Source: Aquimonas voraii (lineage in GTDB: Bacteria; Pseudomonadota; Gammaproteobacteria; Xanthomonadales; Xanthomonadaceae). Taken from it: a DNA stretch of 64,000 nt. The notes beneath the pieces are model-generated. The model worked only from the letters and a program-made list of their open reading frames with translations, was not told the DNA's origin and ran no database searches. Position 1 is the first letter of the stretch, and every line of letters starts with the position of its first letter. Positions 8,798 to 16,981 of the stretch are shown piece by piece. A program made the position numbers and the translations under genes. The stretch is from positions 1 through 64,000 of the forward strand of contig NZ_FNAG01000004.1 in the NCBI RefSeq assembly GCF_900101825.1, written 5' to 3'.

Positions 8798-9646
8798 ATG
8801 ACAACAAAATCTTCCTTGCGCCTGCGGAGTGCAGTCAAAGCCCTCGTCCGCAGCATAGGACTGTTCGCACTGGTGCTGCTTTCGGCCTGCGCTGAGCCGC
8901 CCCCCGCGCCTTCGGCGCAAGACCATGCGCGTGCTGCGCTGGCACAGCTGGATGGCGGAAGTCTGCGCGGCGGGGTGCTGGAGCGCGCCGTTCAGGAGCT
9001 GTCGGTTGCGCAAAGGATCGACGCCAATGACCCTTGGGTGGCGCTCGCCTCCTCTGAACTCCGCTTGGCACTCGGCTACCGCAGTGGCGATGCCTTCCGC
9101 GGCAGGAGCTATGCGCCCGAAGCGATCGCACAGGCCGATCGGCTGCTGCAGCCGGCCTTGCAGGCGGACCCGCCCATCGCCCGTGCCTACCTCACTCTGG
9201 CGCGGCTGCAGATCCTGCGCGGGCAGCGGCGGCAGGCGTGGGAAACGCTCAATACGGCTTACAGGCTGCAGCCGGAGCACCACCGACCCTGGCTGCTGCG
9301 CGGCGTGATCGCGCTGCAGATGAAGGACCCGCAGCGCGCAAAGATCCAACTGGATGAGGCCGAACGGTGGGCGGACTCGGACGCTGCGATGATTGCGGTG
9401 CTGCGGCAGCGCGCCCGGATGGAGCGCGTGCATGGCACGCCCGAGTCCGAGCTCGTGCAACTGCGTCGCATCATCGAGATCGACCCCGACGCCGCGCACG
9501 CACATGGAAACCTCGGCGCCGCGCTGCTGCGCATGCAGCGATACGAGGAGGCGATCGATGCTCTCGAGCGCGGACTGTCGATCGAGCGCTATCCGCTGGC
9601 GGAGTCGCAGTTGGCCAGAGCGCGAGAGGCGCTTGCATCGCGCTAG
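8798..9646 (+). CDS. TPR lipoprotein
   Basis: A 282-residue predicted lipoprotein with lipobox LLSAC (Cys31) after an unusually long, basic n-region. At least four tetratricopeptide-like helical pairs follow: QELSVAQRIDANDPWVAL, ARAYLTLARLQILRGQRR, MKDPQRAKIQLDEAERW and RRIIEIDPDAAHAHGNLG plus QRYEEAIDALERGLSIE. TPR lipoproteins scaffold protein complexes on the outer membrane (for example PilF or YfgC-type partners), but nothing here fixes a partner. The start at 8798 lies eight bases after the upstream stop with GAGGCCCGAG before it. Confidence 0.72.
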   Translation: MTTKSSLRLRSAVKALVRSIGLFALVLLSACAEPPPAPSAQDHARAALAQLDGGSLRGGVLERAVQELSVAQRIDANDPWVALASSELRLALGYRSGDAFRGRSYAPEAIAQADRLLQPALQADPPIARAYLTLARLQILRGQRRQAWETLNTAYRLQPEHHRPWLLRGVIALQMKDPQRAKIQLDEAERWADSDAAMIAVLRQRARMERVHGTPESELVQLRRIIEIDPDAAHAHGNLGAALLRMQRYEEAIDALERGLSIERYPLAESQLARAREALASR

Positions 9647-9952
9647 GGCGGCGCAGCGAACGGTCGCAAGCCGCACCTGCGAAAGCCCGTCCCGGCGAGG
9701 TTCGCATCAGGCCAAGCCTGCGCCGGTCGCGTGCTCCTGTCGCGGCCGCCCGGATACCCGCCTTCTGAAAGCTCTCTCGGCAAGCGAGGTGAGACTTCTG
9801 CTGCGCTGGCGACACTCTTCGGCCGAGGCGCGGCGGCAGAGCCGCGCGATGGGGGCGTAGAACGAGCATTGATCGGGTGTCCGCGCCGCGCGTGGACCCT
9901 TGGAGGGCGATGCTCAAGCCTCGGTGTGGCCGTGACTCGGAGGTGCATCGAC
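9647..9952. other. 306-base intergenic stretch
   Basis: No gene is supported here. Open frames running through it have no start signal. CGGAGG near the right end is the ribosome binding site of the SGNH-type gene at 9953. No clear terminator for the TPR lipoprotein was found. Confidence 0.45.
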
Positions 9953-10735
9953 ATGGAGCTGATCTCTCACTGGATCGACTGGCGCGAGGCCATGGGCAGT
10001 CCCAACAGCCGTCAGCGCCGGGCGATCCACGAACTGTTGGAACACCGCCCGATGCTGATGTACTTGGGCGACTCCTGGTTCTCCACGCCGCTCTATCGCA
10101 ACCTTGCCCGACAGAGCGCCAAGCCCATCGATGGCATGGGCATCGTGCTCGGCAAACCCGGTGGCCTGGCCGCGGATCTGCTCTCCAAGTCCGCCTTGGA
10201 CAGCCTGGAGGGGCGACTGCTCGCCAACGATTTCGATGTGCTGATCGTCAGCGCTGGTGGCAATGACTCGCTTTCGGAACGCCTGAAGCGGGTCTTCGCC
10301 AAATGGGCAAGCGACAAGCCGCCCGCAGCCAAGATCAGCGCCGACCGGGCTTTTGATGTGCTGGTGGCTGCGGGAATCTTCGACGATGGGAACGGTGGCG
10401 GAATTCTCGGGCGCTACCGGGCGCTGCTGCAGATGGCCCAGCGCGTTCGGGCGCAGCGACCGGATTTCCGCGTGATCGGGCACACCTATGCGCCCTTGAA
10501 GCGCATCGGCCAGGAGGCCGATCTGACCGTCGCCAACATCGGTCTATTGGCCTTCGTGAAGGGCAGCGTCGGGCCCTGGCTGTGGAGCGTGATGCGGCAC
10601 GTTCTGGCCGATGAGGAAGCCGGCCGGCGTGCAGCAGACCCGGCTGGCTCTGAGTGTCGCTGTGCCGGCGCTGTTGTTCTGTGCGGAGCAGGTGCCCGAC
10701 GCGATGTAGACAAAGGGCATCTGCCATGTCGATGA
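9953..10735 (+). pseudogene. SGNH/GDSL-type hydrolase, 3'-truncated
   Basis: The start at 9953 has GGAGG ten bases upstream. Recognisable SGNH features are block I with the nucleophile Ser in MYLGDSWFS (residue about 45), a Gly-rich block II (GIVLGKPGG) and block III in SAGGNDSL (residue about 103). The block V Asp-x-x-His near the C-terminus is missing. After about residue 222 (RHVLADEEAG) the frame runs through DNA that is the antisense of the converging gene's six-cysteine tail, so residues 223-260 are unlikely to be native. I infer a deletion or recombination near 10610-10630 that removed the 3' end. The product is probably inactive. Ancestral function: an esterase or hydrolase of unknown substrate. 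Confidence 0.68.
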
Positions 10736-11476
10736 CTCGCAGTTGGTGGACACGCTGACCCGCGGGGCTGTGCATGCGGGGGCGTTGAGGTTTGCGGTCG
10801 CGCCGGCGTTGACGTTGGCCGTCGCTTCCGCCGTGGTCTGACAGCTCAGTGCCATCGGCGAGGGGCGAGTGGGCCGGAAGTACCCAACGATATCGAGGGT
10901 GACATGAGTACTCGCGCTGGCCGCGATCGAGAGTTCCGCCAGAGCGCTGCTCTGGTCAAGCTTGACGTGCAGGGTGGTGCTGGTCGAAACGCCAGCGCTG
11001 AACGGAAGCGCATCGGCCACGGGAGGCGTGTTGCCCAGTGGAAAGACCGCCAGATGGCCAGTGCCCAGCGGAGACACTGCGGTGACCGTGATCAGGGCTG
11101 CGCCGAAGGCCCCCGCGGTCCCAACGCCATTGCACGTGCCCGACGCGCCTCCCTGATGGGCATAGCTGCCGGTGAGCGTGACATCGAAGTGGCGAACGGT
11201 GCCCGCGGCGATCACCCCGCCGCGGCGCTGCGTATCGGCGATTCGACAGGGATTCACCGGCACCAGCAGCAGGTCGCGATCGATGTCGCCAAGGTCCTTC
11301 CGCGATGCATGCGTGATCGCGTCGGCGGGCAGTAGATCCGTACGCCCGCTCATCCCTGGCATCTCTGCGGAAGCGAAGCCTTGGCCAAGCAGCAGGAGCG
11401 CAGGGCCGAGCCATATTCCAAGGCCTCTTCGCTGGTTTGCCGAGCGGCGTGGTGGCTCAAGCTGCGAGGGTGTCAT
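10544..11476 (-). CDS. secreted six-cysteine protein, paralogue 1 (C-terminus altered)
   Basis: A 310-residue exported protein, paralogous to the next gene upstream. After a signal peptide (LGPALLLLGQGFASA) there is a domain beginning LVPVNPCRIADTQRRGGVIA, a pattern common in exported proteins of Gram-negative bacteria but without an assigned function. The C-terminal domain has six cysteines (ALSCQTT, APACT, STNCESSTWQMPFVY, GTCSAQNN, RVCC), all conserved in the paralogue. The paralogue stops four residues after its Cys-Cys; this protein continues about 25 residues into antisense of the truncated SGNH gene, so its natural stop was probably lost in the same rearrangement. The start is preceded by an AGGG-rich stretch. 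Confidence 0.7.
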   Translation of the reverse strand: MTPSQLEPPRRSANQRRGLGIWLGPALLLLGQGFASAEMPGMSGRTDLLPADAITHASRKDLGDIDRDLLLVPVNPCRIADTQRRGGVIAAGTVRHFDVTLTGSYAHQGGASGTCNGVGTAGAFGAALITVTAVSPLGTGHLAVFPLGNTPPVADALPFSAGVSTSTTLHVKLDQSSALAELSIAASASTHVTLDIVGYFRPTRPSPMALSCQTTAEATANVNAGATANLNAPACTAPRVSVSTNCESSTWQMPFVYIASGTCSAQNNSAGTATLRASRVCCTPAGFLIGQNVPHHAPQPGPDAALHEGQ

Positions 11477-11570
11477 GAGTTCCCCCTTGGGTCCGGGTTT
11501 CGGCGATGCCGTCTCTGGCTGCGTGTCTTGCGGACATGCCCCGCGAAAGCGGAGAGGCGAATGTTCCGTA

Positions 11571-12677
11571 TCAGAAGGTGACCCGGCAGCAGTTTGCCGA
11601 TGCGCGCAGTTGCGCGGTGCCTGAGCTGTTGTTCTGCGCCGAACAGACCCCGTCCGAGATGTAGACGAAGGGCATCTGCCAGGTGCTGGATTCGCAGTTG
11701 GTGGAGACTCGGGTGTACCCGCTGGCGCAGGCGGGCGCTACGGTGTTGCGAGTGGCGCCTGCTGCAACCGAGTCCACTTGTTCCGCAGTCGTCACGCAGC
11801 TCATCTGCAGCGTGTTCGGTGGTGCCTGGTAGTAGCCATAGATGTCCGCCACGAGGTGGGACTGGGCAAACGAGTAGACGCTCAGTTCAAACGCCGAAGC
11901 GGTCTGGTCCAGCCGCACCACGGTGCTGTTCGCCACCACCGAGCCGGCCGTGTAGTTGAGCGTCGAGGACAGGGGTTGCGAGGTGTTGAACGGGTAGGCA
12001 GTCAGATAGCCGCTGGCTGAGGGGGTCACCGCGATCAAGGTGATGGCCGCTGCAGCGAAGTTCCCTGCCGATCCGACGCCGTTGCAGTCCGACGCCGAGC
12101 CACCCTGCGCTGCGTAGCTCGAAGTGGCCGTGATATCGAAGTTGCGCGTGGTGTTGGCCGCGATCGGGCCACCCGCCACGCGTGTGTCGATGATTCGGCA
12201 GGGCGTGACCGGCACGAAGACCAGATCGCGGTCGGGATCGCCCAGCGCCTTGGCCATCGGGTCGAGACCTGATCTCACGCTCAGCTTGAGCGCCGCTTCG
12301 GTGGCGGATTCGCTGTCGAGCCTCAGTTCCTGCAGTGCGGCGATCAGGCCGACATAGCTGGATGCCGAGCTGGCCCGAGTGAGGGCTTCAAGCGAGGCGC
12401 CGTCCATCAGAAGCTGCATTTCCTGTTGCCAGGCCTCGAGGTTTGACAGGCCCGAGGACTGCAGGCGCTTGGACCAGGTCTCCATCAGGCCGAGCCTGAT
12501 GGCCTCGGCGGCCTGGTCTTCGCTGGGGCTGAGCTCTCTGCCGGCGGCGGGCTCCGCCGCTGCCGCCGGCGCCAAGGGCAGGGCCGCGCACAGCAGGGCA
12601 GAGCAAATCAGATGGCTCCAAGGGCGGGTGCGCGGTGCAGGCAGTCCAGAGCAGGTGGCACGAGGGCGTGCACGCAT
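11571..12677 (-). CDS. secreted six-cysteine protein, paralogue 2
   Basis: A 368-residue exported protein. The signal peptide (LICSALLCAALPLAPAAAAEP) is followed by a helical segment of about 75 residues (QAAEAIRLGLMETWSKRLQS onward) that is absent from paralogue 1. The domain FVPVTPCRIIDTRVAGGPIA and the six-cysteine C-terminal domain (MSCVTT, APACASG, STNCESSTWQMPFVY, GVCSAQNN, ANCC) come next. The last domain is nearly identical in layout to paralogue 1. Both genes are on the minus strand, 94 bases apart, and look like a tandem duplication. The start has AGGAC upstream. Function not recognised. Confidence 0.72.
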   Translation of the reverse strand: MRARPRATCSGLPAPRTRPWSHLICSALLCAALPLAPAAAAEPAAGRELSPSEDQAAEAIRLGLMETWSKRLQSSGLSNLEAWQQEMQLLMDGASLEALTRASSASSYVGLIAALQELRLDSESATEAALKLSVRSGLDPMAKALGDPDRDLVFVPVTPCRIIDTRVAGGPIAANTTRNFDITATSSYAAQGGSASDCNGVGSAGNFAAAAITLIAVTPSASGYLTAYPFNTSQPLSSTLNYTAGSVVANSTVVRLDQTASAFELSVYSFAQSHLVADIYGYYQAPPNTLQMSCVTTAEQVDSVAAGATRNTVAPACASGYTRVSTNCESSTWQMPFVYISDGVCSAQNNSSGTAQLRASANCCRVTF

Positions 12678-13213
12678 CTCAAGGTCCTCCGGCGATTTTC
12701 AAAAAAAAGCGTGATCCCGATCACCCTCAATGTCAAATCGACATGAAATAGCGCGCGGGTGTGCCCATGAGCGGCTTTGTCTCCTGCGGGCTCCCGGCCT
12801 CTCGCCGAGGCCCTCAATCGCATCGCCACCCACTGCGGGCGCAGCGCTGAAGCAGCGCCAGTAGCGCGCAGGACACCGAAGGTCGGGACGCCCTCCGAAT
12901 CTCTGCCCGTGACGTCGCCCCAATGGCAGGAGCGATGCACATCCTGCCATTGGGGCAACCGAGACCTTGCCGGCGCCGGCTGCACCGGCAAGGCAAGGCC
13001 GAAGCTTCTTGACCTGAACCTCATGCAGCACGAATCAGTTCCCTCCGGGCCTTGATCCGTGGCGCACAAGTCGTGCGCGTATCCGTGCGTGGTTGGCCGC
13101 AGCGCGCCAACGTCATCGGCGCGGCGCGTCACGCTGGATCATCGAACCTGTGCGCGCTCGATCCGCAGGCGCGCCCTGGATGGCGCGGCAACGCTGAATT
13201 CTTCCGCATCGCC
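12678..13213. other. 536-base intergenic region with two hairpins
   Basis: This stretch lies upstream of the secreted paralogue 2 gene and downstream of the DUF1996 gene. I find no supported coding sequence. It holds a 15-bp perfect inverted repeat at 12917-12956 and a 9-bp one at 12965-12993. A run of eight A residues at 12703-12710 lies just upstream of the gene at 12677. Confidence 0.5.
12917..12956. repeat. 15-bp perfect inverted repeat
   Basis: GCCCCAATGGCAGGA at 12917-12931 is matched by its exact reverse complement at 12942-12956, with a ten-base loop. There is no T tract on either side, so it is not a classical terminator. A second inverted repeat, CCTTGCCGG/CCGGCAAGG, follows at 12965-12993 with an 11-base loop. 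Confidence 0.75.
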
Positions 13214-14410
13214 TCAGTGCATGTGCCCGCTGCTGCTTTCGAAGCCGCTGCCAAAAAGCGCATCGATCATCGGGCCCGGCCCCATGCCCTCGTTGATGAT
13301 CGGCAGCGGCAGTTGCACGCCGGGGGCGGTGCCGCTCAGGCGAAATCCGTTCGCGAGATTGCCGTCATGGCAGTCAAGGCCGCCCTTGATGCAGAAGTCG
13401 ATGACCGCCTGCATGGCCTCGACGTGCCAGCCGTTGATCCAGTCGCCGTGCAGCGAAAAGCCGCCAGGCGTCGCCCCGGCCACGGCATACATGTCCGATG
13501 CGAGGCGCCAGCCGCGGCTGCTGCGCGTTTGCGGGTCGAAGTTCTCCGGCTTCACCGGAAACGCGTAGTGGTAGCTCACCCGCGGCAGCGCGACCGGATG
13601 GCTGGCCGGGCAGCGCGTCACTCCGCCCACGGTTTCGGGATACGCCATATGCGACTTGTGGTCGGGCGAATCGAGATCGACACCGTTCCAGCAGCTGGGG
13701 AAGAACAGGTCGAAACGCAGCCGGTCCGGCGCAACGCACTCGGGAATGAAGGCTCGGAAGTCCGGGTTGCTGCCGTCGCTGGCGTTCCAGGACTGGCAGT
13801 GCCAGCGCGCCACGGTCGCGGCCTGGCCGGTGCCGGGCTGCGTGCTGGCCGTGCCTGCGATGATGGACAGGCCCGGCGGCGGCGCCTGGCTCGCCGCGCG
13901 ATTGTCGACCGCCGCCGAGTAGTAGAAGACCTCATGCGCCACTTCGTTGTCGCCGACCACCGCGTCCACCACTTGCCAGGCCGGCGCGCCTTCGGCGTCG
14001 AGCTGACGGACGCCGTTGGCGTCGTAAAGCGGCGCCAGCAGCGCTGGGACCCAGTACGCGCTGCGATTGAGCTGGTTGCCCTGGCAGCTGGAAATACGCT
14101 GGTTCGGCGGCAGTTCGACGTAGAGATCGGCGACTACCGTCCGCGCGTCGGTTTCAAAGAAGCCGTAGAAGTTGTGGTAGTGGGCCGCGCCGGGCCGCCC
14201 GGGATGCACCAGGGGATCGTCGTAGGCCGCATGCGAGAAATCGCAGTTGATCCGCAGGATGCCGCGCCAGCTGTTGGGCGCCACTGGCGCCGGTTGCACG
14301 CTGGTTCGCGCCAGGTCTGGATGCGGCGGGTTGAAGATGTCGGCGCGCGCGTCGGCGCCTGCGGTGAGCGCGAACAGGGCCAGGGGCAGCAGGGACGACA
14401 CGTGCTTCAT
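13214..14410 (-). CDS. DUF1996 secreted protein with GFE tail
   Basis: A 398-residue exported protein of the DUF1996 family. The start at 14410 follows GGAG and begins a signal peptide (VSSLLPLALFALTAGADARA). Family features include DFSHAAYDDPLVHPGRPGAAH, HYHNFYGF and NPDFRAFIPECVAPDRLRFD. Also seen are FPSCWNGVDLDSPDHKSHM and the second half VSYHYAFPV, DFCIKGGLDCHDG. His-rich conserved clusters suggest metal or carbohydrate chemistry, but no activity is established for the family. The C-terminus reads ALFGSGFESSSGHMH, a variant of the GFE tail found on three other secreted proteins here. Confidence 0.8.
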   Translation of the reverse strand: MKHVSSLLPLALFALTAGADARADIFNPPHPDLARTSVQPAPVAPNSWRGILRINCDFSHAAYDDPLVHPGRPGAAHYHNFYGFFETDARTVVADLYVELPPNQRISSCQGNQLNRSAYWVPALLAPLYDANGVRQLDAEGAPAWQVVDAVVGDNEVAHEVFYYSAAVDNRAASQAPPPGLSIIAGTASTQPGTGQAATVARWHCQSWNASDGSNPDFRAFIPECVAPDRLRFDLFFPSCWNGVDLDSPDHKSHMAYPETVGGVTRCPASHPVALPRVSYHYAFPVKPENFDPQTRSSRGWRLASDMYAVAGATPGGFSLHGDWINGWHVEAMQAVIDFCIKGGLDCHDGNLANGFRLSGTAPGVQLPLPIINEGMGPGPMIDALFGSGFESSSGHMH

Positions 14411-14882
14411 GGCGGAGCTCCAGCGCGGGGATGCCTGTTCAACGTCGACCGCCTCGTGTGGTTGACGGCCCCTGCTGAATCCGCCTGTCTTGTGAACGCC
14501 GGGACGCGGACGCGGCGTGTCGCGGCATGCAAGCTCCGGTCCGCGTGGACGCGGTTCGCGAAGGCGCGTCCGCCCGCGGGCTTGGCCCTTCGGCACTGTC
14601 GCGCGGCATTGAGGGTGCACGCGCGGATCCGGCACGTCAGCGCGCTCGCGGCCCGTCGCGCCGCCACTGACGGCCACATCTTCGTGGGCGGCGACCTCGG
14701 CGCCTGCGCTGCACTGCCGCGTGTGCAGCACCGCCGCGCACGGCGCGAGCGCCGATGGAGCCCACTGCAACGCCCGGCCGCCGTCGGCGCTCTGAAGGCG
14801 CGCGCCTGCCGGCTCAGGTCGACTCTCGCGCGAGCCGCCCAGACGGCCCCAGCGCCGCAAGCGCAAACTTCGGCGCAGGGCC
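14411..14882. other. 472-base intergenic region
   Basis: It lies between the DUF1996 gene and the dioxygenase gene, both on the minus strand. Long open frames cross it on both strands but none has a start signal or a recognisable product. I see no strong hairpin. Confidence 0.45.
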
Positions 14883-15548
14883 TCAGGCGTTGACGTCGAA
14901 GCGCTCCGAGGTGTCCATGCGCACCGATCGAAGATGCGCCGTCTTCTGATGCGAGGCGCGCCGGGGTTCGGCGAAGTAGCCGATCAGGATCGAGCGCCGG
15001 CGGTCGCCGCTGTGGTTGCGGCTCGCCCCGTGGATCAGGTCGGCATCGAAGACCAGGATGTCGCCGGCGCGACCTTCCACCTGCCGGCTGATGGCGTCCA
15101 GGGCCGGATCGATCGGCGTGTCCCTGCAGGCCGGGCGATGGGTGCCTGGGATCAGACGGGTCGCCCCGTTGTGCGGACCGAAGTCGTCGAAGAAGGCGAG
15201 AGCGCTGACCGTGTCGCCCGGGCGCTGTTCGCAGAGGTCGCGGTGCAGGCCCTGGAAGCCGCCGCCCGGAAGCGGCTCGCGACCTTCGACCTGGGCCAGG
15301 AAGAAGCTCTCGCCGATCAGCGTGCCCACCGCCTGCAGCAGGGCGGGCAGCCGGCATACGGCCTGGATGCGCGGCTCCAAGTCGAGCAGCGAGTGCTGCC
15401 AATCGGGGCCGCGCGGGACCGGCCATGCGTGCGAAGGCTGGACATGGGCATCGAACAGCGCGCGCAGTTCGTCCAGCCAGTCGGCGGGAATGGCGCCTCG
15501 CAGAAGGGCATAGCCGTCGGTGCGCAGCGAGTCGGGCAGAGGCGTCAT
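14883..15548 (-). CDS. phytanoyl-CoA dioxygenase (PhyH) family protein
   Basis: A 221-residue protein of the PhyH branch of Fe(II)/2-oxoglutarate dioxygenases. The iron triad is visible as His and Asp in GLHRDL (residues about 121-123) and the distal His in LIHGASRNHSG (about 183). The Arg in RRSILIGY is placed to bind 2-oxoglutarate. Domain boundaries fit the N-terminal LRTDGYALLRGAIPADWLDEL typical of this family. Length is on the short side but complete. The substrate is unknown. The protein is probably cytoplasmic and monocistronic. Confidence 0.8.
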   Translation of the reverse strand: MTPLPDSLRTDGYALLRGAIPADWLDELRALFDAHVQPSHAWPVPRGPDWQHSLLDLEPRIQAVCRLPALLQAVGTLIGESFFLAQVEGREPLPGGGFQGLHRDLCEQRPGDTVSALAFFDDFGPHNGATRLIPGTHRPACRDTPIDPALDAISRQVEGRAGDILVFDADLIHGASRNHSGDRRRSILIGYFAEPRRASHQKTAHLRSVRMDTSERFDVNA

Positions 15549-15781
15549 GCGGGCGGCGAAGGGTGGCAGTCGGGCTGCCTAGCCTGCCGCAGGTCGCAGC
15601 GCGAAGCGATGGCCGCTGCCTGAACTCGCTGCAGGCGTGCCACGCGGCGCAACCCAGGGGCGGCTGGCGCCGCAGCAGGGAGGGCATCCGCGCCTCGCTG
15701 CTGCGGGCTGACGCCGGGGCGGGTTCGTCGAGACCCCGCTGCGTGGACCGGACTGATTGCGCGCTGCCGCGGGTGCTGTCC

Positions 15782-16078
15782 TCAGCGCTCGCCCAGACGC
15801 TCCCAGAAGCTGCTGGGCAGCGGGTCAACCTCGGCTTTGCCCAGCTTCTCTCTGGCTCGCGCCGGCGGCGGCTCGCTGCGATGCGGCCGCCGACAGCAGA
15901 CGCGCACCACGTAGGTTTCCCCCGAGGTGTCCTGCACCTCGGCGCTCAGGGCCTCGCCCTGACGCAGGGCCTGGTTGATCGCCGCGCCCAGGGCGCGCAG
16001 CGCTTGCGAGGTGCCGACCACGGTCGGCATGTCGCGCGGGAAGTCCTGCCCATAGACATGCAGGATCAGATCAGGCAT
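15782..16078 (-). CDS. hypothetical small protein
   Basis: A 98-residue cytoplasmic protein; the start at 16078 is chosen because the sequence before it (Pro/Arg-rich) looks non-coding and GGAGACCGC precedes the ATG. It begins MPDLILHVYGQDFPRDMPTV, followed by a helix (SQALRALGAAINQALRQGEA) and a strand pair (LSAEVQDTSGETYVVRVCC), resembling a small alpha/beta sandwich. The C-terminus is basic and proline-rich (RRPHRSEPPPARAREKLG). Not recognised. The FmdB-type gene lies upstream on the same strand, 134 bases away. Confidence 0.55.
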   Translation of the reverse strand: MPDLILHVYGQDFPRDMPTVVGTSQALRALGAAINQALRQGEALSAEVQDTSGETYVVRVCCRRPHRSEPPPARAREKLGKAEVDPLPSSFWERLGER

Positions 16079-16212
16079 CAGCGGTCTCCGGGGCGGCACA
16101 TCCGGCTGTGCCGCGCATGGAGACCGGGGATGCAAGGTCTGCGCCGGCGGCGGTCGCAGCGGCGCCTCGCCGCCTCGCCGATCGCGTGCGGGGGCCGGCC
16201 GGCGCGCCGGGC

Positions 16213-16509
16213 TCAGCCGCCGGTGCCGGTGGCGGCGGGCTTGCTGTCGGTGCTGGCCGCCGGCTTCGATTCGCTGCTGGCGGACGTACTGCTGCCGTCA
16301 CCGGCGAGGTTGCGCTTCTTGTCGCCGTCCTTCTTGAAGTCGGTTTCGTACCAGCCGCCGCCCGCGAGACGGAAGCTCGGGGCGCTGACTTGGCGACGGA
16401 CCTGTTCGGCGCCGCAGACGGGGCAGGCGCTCGGATCGGCGTCCGAGAGCTTCTGCAGGCGCTCGAAACTGTGGCCGCAGGCGCCGCATTCGAATCCGTA
16501 GAGGGGCAT
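16213..16509 (-). CDS. FmdB-type zinc ribbon protein
   Basis: A 98-residue protein of the FmdB/putative regulatory zinc ribbon family. The N-terminal MPLYGFECGACGHSFERLQK and SACPVCGAEQVRRQVSAPSF give two CxxC pairs that should bind one zinc ion. GGGWYETDFKKD follows, a family hallmark. The last 30 residues are a low-complexity Ser/Ala/Lys tail. In proteobacteria these proteins are small cytoplasmic factors of uncertain role, often called regulatory after the methylotroph FmdB. The ATG is preceded by GGAGCACC. Confidence 0.85.
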   Translation of the reverse strand: MPLYGFECGACGHSFERLQKLSDADPSACPVCGAEQVRRQVSAPSFRLAGGGWYETDFKKDGDKKRNLAGDGSSTSASSESKPAASTDSKPAATGTGG

Positions 16510-16661
16510 GGGGTGCTCCGGGGCAATCGCAAAGGTCGCCGCCTAATGGGGTTGGGTTCAGCGAATTCAAGACCTCAGGCGCAGTGAGGTGGTCAGCCGA
16601 CGCCCGAGTGGGGCATCGCCGGCCGCCCTTCGTGCGAGCACCGAGGCCAGTGCGCGGCTCA

Positions 16662-16686
16662 CGCTGGGCCGGGGCCCACCCTATGG
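16662..16686. repeat. GGTGGGCC palindromic repeat, copy A
   Basis: Degenerate copy reading CTGGGCCGGGGCCCACCCTA. It is flanked by GTGCGCGGCTCA on the left, as is copy B. Arms of the family are GGTGGGCC and GGCCCACC, usually followed or preceded by CTATG. Confidence 0.75.
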
Positions 16687-16734
16687 AAGGCGCTCGCGAT
16701 GCGAGTCGCAGGACCGAGGCCGGTGCGCGGCTCA

Positions 16735-16760
16735 TGGTGGGCCAGGGCACACCCTATGAG
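16735..16760. repeat. GGTGGGCC palindromic repeat, copy B
   Basis: Reads GGTGGGCCAGGGCACACCCT followed by ATGAG. It is one base off a perfect palindrome in the right arm. The left flank matches copy A, indicating a local duplication. Confidence 0.75.
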
Positions 16761-16836
16761 CCGCCGACCGTCCCATTCCCGACGACACCACCGCGGACCC
16801 CACTTGCCTCGGCTCCGGAGCCACCACGAACCGCCA

Positions 16837-16860
16837 GAGGGTGGGCCCTGGCCCACCATG
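16837..16860. repeat. GGTGGGCC palindromic repeat, copy C
   Basis: Reads AGGGTGGGCCCTGGCCCACC then ATG, with perfect arms GGTGGGCC/GGCCCACC. It is followed by CGCTCGAC, as other copies are followed by TCGACGCTCGCC. Confidence 0.8.
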
Positions 16861-16981
16861 CGCTCGACACTTGTCCCAGCCCCTGGAACTCCAAGCTCGC
16901 CCCGGTCCCGCACCGCTTTCATCGCGAAGTCATGCGTAGCGCCGCAAACGCGGCGCTCCTCGCGTCCGCGCGGAGCGCCGC

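Larger units (their letters stand above)
16510..16981. other. 472-base repeat-rich intergenic region
   Basis: It separates the FmdB-type gene from the ilv operon end. It holds three copies of the GGTGGGCC-type palindrome, two of them inside a tandem duplication of roughly 70 bases that also carries GAGGCC(A/G)GTGCGCGGCTCA. No coding sequence is supported. Confidence 0.6.

Noticed and set aside
12917-12956. Integron attC site
   Set aside because: No conserved simple-site pair and no integrase or cassette structure nearby.
13052-14893. 613-codon plus-strand frame
   Set aside because: Antisense of the DUF1996 gene and intergenic DNA; no signal or domain, whereas the minus-strand product is a recognisable family.
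14407-15828. 473-codon minus-strand frame
   Set aside because: Out-of-frame shadow of the dioxygenase gene extended through intergenic DNA; Arg/Pro-rich.
16662-16860. GGTGGGCC palindromes as intrinsic terminators
   Set aside because: The arms are not followed by T tracts and several lie far from gene ends; their shared flanks mark them as a repeat family.
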